Assembly: GCA_039029535.1 (NCBI GenBank)
Contig: JBCCFW010000162.1
Location: 1 to 18,076 of the forward strand
Origin: JBCCFW01 sp039029535
GTDB taxonomy: Bacteria > Acidobacteriota > JBCCFW01
Length of the DNA stretch: 18,076 nucleotides
Reading direction: 5' to 3'
Shown here: in pieces, positions 16,197 to 18,076 of the stretch
How the letters are laid out: each line of letters opens with the position of its first letter
How positions within the stretch are numbered: position 1 is the stretch's first letter
Translations under genes and position numbers: made by a program
Notes under the pieces: generated by a model
Told to the model about the DNA's origin: nothing
The model's database searches: none
The model's input: the letters and a program-made list of their open reading frames with translations, nothing else

Positions 16197-16322
16197 ATGC
16201 CCACCAGCACCATCATCATCGTCGCCGGTTCCTGGCTCCTGCTCGCCGCCTTGACGGCGCTCTACGTCAAGCGTGGTCCCCGTCATCCCGACGAGGACGC
16301 GTCCGGGACGGAGGAGCAGTGA
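16197..16322 (+). CDS. 41-residue single-TM protein, probable small subunit of the downstream symporter
   Basis: The product reads MPTSTIIIVAGSWLLLAALT followed by ALYVKRGPRHPDEDASGTEEQ: one transmembrane helix (about 5-23), a positive KRGPRH patch, then an acidic tail, which suggests an N-out/C-in topology. AGGAG at 16187-16191 lies 5 bases before the ATG. The stop overlaps the symporter ATG by one base (TGATG), so the two are coupled. Many sodium:solute and NSS symporters have such tiny partner proteins; this one has no symbol I can assign. Function as a symporter accessory subunit is inferred from position and topology. Confidence 0.75.
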   Translation: MPTSTIIIVAGSWLLLAALTALYVKRGPRHPDEDASGTEEQ

Positions 16323-16441
16323 TGGGTGCCGAAGGCATCGACGCGAGCCTGCTGTTCGGGCTGGGTCTCTACCTGCTCGTCATGATCGTCGTGGGGGTGT
16401 GGACCTCACGCTTCATGGGGAGCCTGGACGACTTCGCCCTC
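16322..16441 (+). CDS. Sodium:solute symporter, only the first ~40 codons, cut at a junction
   Basis: Forty residues are readable: MGAEGIDASLLFGLGLYLLV then MIVVGVWTSRFMGSLDDFAL. One transmembrane helix, the V-G-x-W-T-S-R loop and DDFAL match the N-terminus of the SSS family (where a glycine/arginine-rich AGR-type segment normally follows), which couples Na+ to uptake of proline, acetate, sugars and similar solutes. From about 16440 the frame continues as VTDSGRYSGKNQGL and stops at 16484, which is unlike the family. At the same place composition changes to eukaryote-like. The remaining ~450 codons are missing. I read this as an intact bacterial gene severed by a chimeric join, not a natural short protein. 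Substrate cannot be told. Confidence 0.75.
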
Positions 16442-16460
16442 GTCACGGATTCTGGCCGCT
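16436..16460. other. Junction between bacterial and eukaryote-like DNA
   Basis: Left of here are GC-rich overlapping bacterial genes; right of here, spliced, AT-richer sequence. The symporter frame stops matching its family after DDFAL (16441), and a coding exon in a different frame is recognisable from about 16449. The exact break cannot be placed because both sides are coding and similar in GC for a few bases. Confidence 0.75.
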
Positions 16461-16508
16461 ACTCAGGAAAAAATCAAGGCCTGTGAAGACGTGATGAGCA
16501 AGTACACG
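16449..16508 (+). CDS. Eukaryotic gene, exon A (5' end cut or uncertain)
   Basis: Reads ILAATQEKIKACEDVMSKYT and ends exactly at a consensus donor, ACG|GTAAGT (16509), in phase 0. The peptide looks helical. The upstream boundary is lost at the junction: the same frame stays open to the left, but that is probably bacterial sequence. I do not recognise the protein. Confidence 0.65.
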
Positions 16509-16935
16509 GTAAGTCGATGACCTCTATATTCAGGTGTCCGTTTTCTTGATCACACTGCATTGTATGTCGATAGACCAACATGTGACCATTTAGCTAGGAA
16601 AGGGGCGACAAGGTACCTGGTGCGCTTGTTTCAGCTCTTGTTTTTTCTTGTTCGGTACCACCATGGTGGATCGCGGCTAATATGATGTGATGCCACTGCC
16701 ACTACCGCTGCTGCTGCTGCCGATGCTGATGTGGTTGCTTTGGTTTCTGCAGTTGATACTTCTCCCGTCGCTTTCGGCGTCCTTGTTCTTGCTTGTTTAT
16801 GTGCTGCTCTCCCTGCTGTATTTTACTTTGTAAAAATTAAAGGGCAGCACTGTCTTCTTGCCTCTATCTATTGGACAATGACCCGCACCAGGAGGAAACG
16901 CTTGATGTTTCTCTTTGTTCTTGTCTGTTTGTCAG
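16509..16935 (+). other. Intron between exons A and B
   Basis: Starts GTAAGT and ends in a long pyrimidine tract, TTGTTCTTGTCTGTTTGTCAG-like (about 16913-16935). It is AT-richer than the bacterial part and contains a short (CTG)4 run at 16708-16719 and T-rich stretches. I see no gene in it; the short frames present lack coding character. Confidence 0.65.
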
Positions 16936-17017
16936 GCTGCCTTGGACTTCATCCAGTCGACAGAGTTTTCATCTTCTGATGCCATTGCCGAGGTTGCGTC
17001 TGTGTCTTCTGATTTTG
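16936..17017 (+). CDS. Eukaryotic gene, exon B
   Basis: Exon B is 82 bases, entered in phase 0: AALDFIQSTEFSSSDAIAEV then ASVSSDF plus one base. It is preceded by a strong pyrimidine tract and CAG (16933-16935) and followed by a perfect donor, GTGAGT (17018). The leftover G joins GC of exon C to make glycine. The serine-rich stretch is unremarkable and the family is unknown. Confidence 0.68.
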
Positions 17018-17683
17018 GTGAGTTTTGATACCCTTTTCACTTTTCAGTGTTTCCTGCTGACCCGTCCAGTCGACTCGCAGTCCGTTGAGTGGAGAATAAG
17101 GCGACGAAAATGAAGCAACCAACTCAGCGAATTACACTGTGCGTTCGTCTTTGCCCCTCCACCCCGCAAGGGTCGTTAGCCCCTTTACACTCACCGGGGA
17201 ACACACCTGGACCCACAGTCGGTTGAATTTGAGTCATGTGGGAAACATTGTCTTTTTCTGTTGTTTTCCTTTGAGAGGAAGGTCTATATGAATATTGTTG
17301 TTATCGGTCCAGCTGTTGATTCTTACATGTTCTGGAGCTATTGTTCTTGGCTTCAGATCATCAGCTGTGCTCATAGTATAGTCGTTCTTCAGTACATCAT
17401 GTATCAGTGAGAGTGCTGTATGAGTCTTCACTTTTTTTTTCAATCCAGCTTTTAACTTTGCCTGGCCTTATCTAGGTACAATAATTAGCGTCTGCATTGC
17501 AGGACTAATGCTCGGAGGTGAAAGGCTTTGTCTGCATGGCTGTGCATGTTTTGTGCACACTTAAACAGCTGGTTTATTACATGTACCCTGTGCTTGTCTG
17601 TAGTGAAGTGCATTTTTCAGCCTGGCTGTGTATGTTTTGTGCACACTCAAACAGTTGGTTTGTGACCCTGTACTTGTCTGTAG
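17018..17683 (+). other. Intron between exons B and C
   Basis: The 666 bases run from GTGAGT to CTTGTCTGTAG. They hold T-rich sequence, a locally GC-richer patch at about 17150-17225, and a partly duplicated 3' segment (described separately). A 69-residue minus-strand frame at 17234-17443 has no start context or coding character. I see no gene here. Confidence 0.6.
17537..17683 (+). repeat. Imperfect direct duplication of the 3' splice-site region
   Basis: Copy 1 (17537-17603) and copy 2 (17623-17683) share TGGCTGTG, ATGTTTTGTGCACACT, AAACAG and end alike in CTTGTCTGTAG. They differ by a few substitutions and a 6-base gap. Only copy 2 leads into an open exon, so copy 1 carries a decoy acceptor. 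Confidence 0.75.
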
Positions 17684-17751
17684 GCCCGTCACCGTATGAA
17701 GACATCTATGAGTTTCTGGCTCAGGCGGGTCAGGATACTCTCGTCACTCAG
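17684..17751 (+). CDS. Eukaryotic gene, exon C
   Basis: Exon C is 68 bases, entered in phase 1. With the last base of exon B it reads G then PSPYEDIYEFLAQAGQDTLV and TQ, ending in phase 0 at CAG|GTGAGG (17752). The acceptor is CTTGTCTGTAG. Joining exons A-B-C keeps one frame with no stop, the main evidence that this is a real spliced gene. No family recognised. Confidence 0.7.
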
Positions 17752-17874
17752 GTGAGGATGGGTGTCGGAAAAGAAGAAAAGAGAAGAGATGAAGTCATTT
17801 GATGTTGTGTCTTGTAGCTACACCTTTGTTTCAAGAGAGTCCAGAATTGCCACCACTTGTCAGGTGCACATTGG
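17752..17874 (+). other. Start of the intron after exon C
   Basis: Begins GTGAGG, is purine-rich at first (AAAAGAAGAAAAGAGAAGAG near 17768-17788), then mixed sequence up to the TC repeat. No acceptor follows before the second junction, so the intron is incomplete. Confidence 0.5.

Positions 17875-18076
<202 letters not shown>

Noticed and set aside
16708..16719. (CTG)4 trinucleotide run
   Set aside because: Too short to be meaningful; ordinary intronic sequence.
17234..17443. 69-codon minus-strand frame in the second intron
   Set aside because: No ribosome site or splice logic, low-complexity start, and located inside a well-supported intron.

Overview
The window looks like a composite of three pieces of DNA with different origins. 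Bases 1 to about 16,440 are very GC-rich, densely coded bacterial DNA: genes overlap by 1-4 bases, ribosome binding sites are clear, and starts include GTG. Two secreted proteins carry the same small Cys-containing beta-domain (RYYLVVP / VYYLILG ... ERP). I associate that domain with high-GC environmental bacteria such as Acidobacteriota (Thermoanaerobaculia-like), but the phylum is inference. From about 16,440 to about 17,977 base composition drops sharply. This stretch reads as an animal-like gene: three short exons, textbook GT/AG boundaries, compatible phases, long AT-richer introns and a TC-rich microsatellite. The last ~100 bases are open again and encode what looks like the N-terminus of a LivG-type bacterial ABC ATPase.

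Layout of the bacterial part, left to right. (1) The N-terminal third of a fused isobutyryl-CoA mutase (IcmF), minus strand, running off the left edge. (2) Divergent from it, a secreted serine beta-lactamase-like hydrolase with an N-terminal Fn3-like domain. (3) Convergent to that, a 612-residue regulator-like protein made of two similar ~306-residue halves, each starting with an XRE-type helix-turn-helix. (4) Divergent from the regulator, a secreted SBBP-type beta-propeller ending in the same Fn3-like domain. (5) After a strong hairpin shared by converging genes, a minus-strand group: two small paralogous three-TM membrane proteins, an ABC ATPase, and a 1207-residue fusion of ABC-2 permease with an M1 metallopeptidase. 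(6) Divergent from these, a PreP-like M16 metalloprotease lipoprotein. (7) A 41-residue single-TM protein overlapping the start of a sodium:solute symporter, which is cut off after about 40 codons at the first junction.

How the genes may work together (inference): the ATPase and the permease-peptidase fusion form one transporter/protease unit, since their genes overlap by 4 bases. The M16 lipoprotein, the M1 domain and the symporter with its small partner would fit extracytoplasmic peptide processing and solute uptake. The duplicated HTH protein could control the secreted propeller gene it diverges from.

The points most worth a second look are the two junctions (probably an assembly or library chimera, possibly something rarer), the spliced gene between them, and the internally duplicated HTH protein, whose effector domain I do not recognise.
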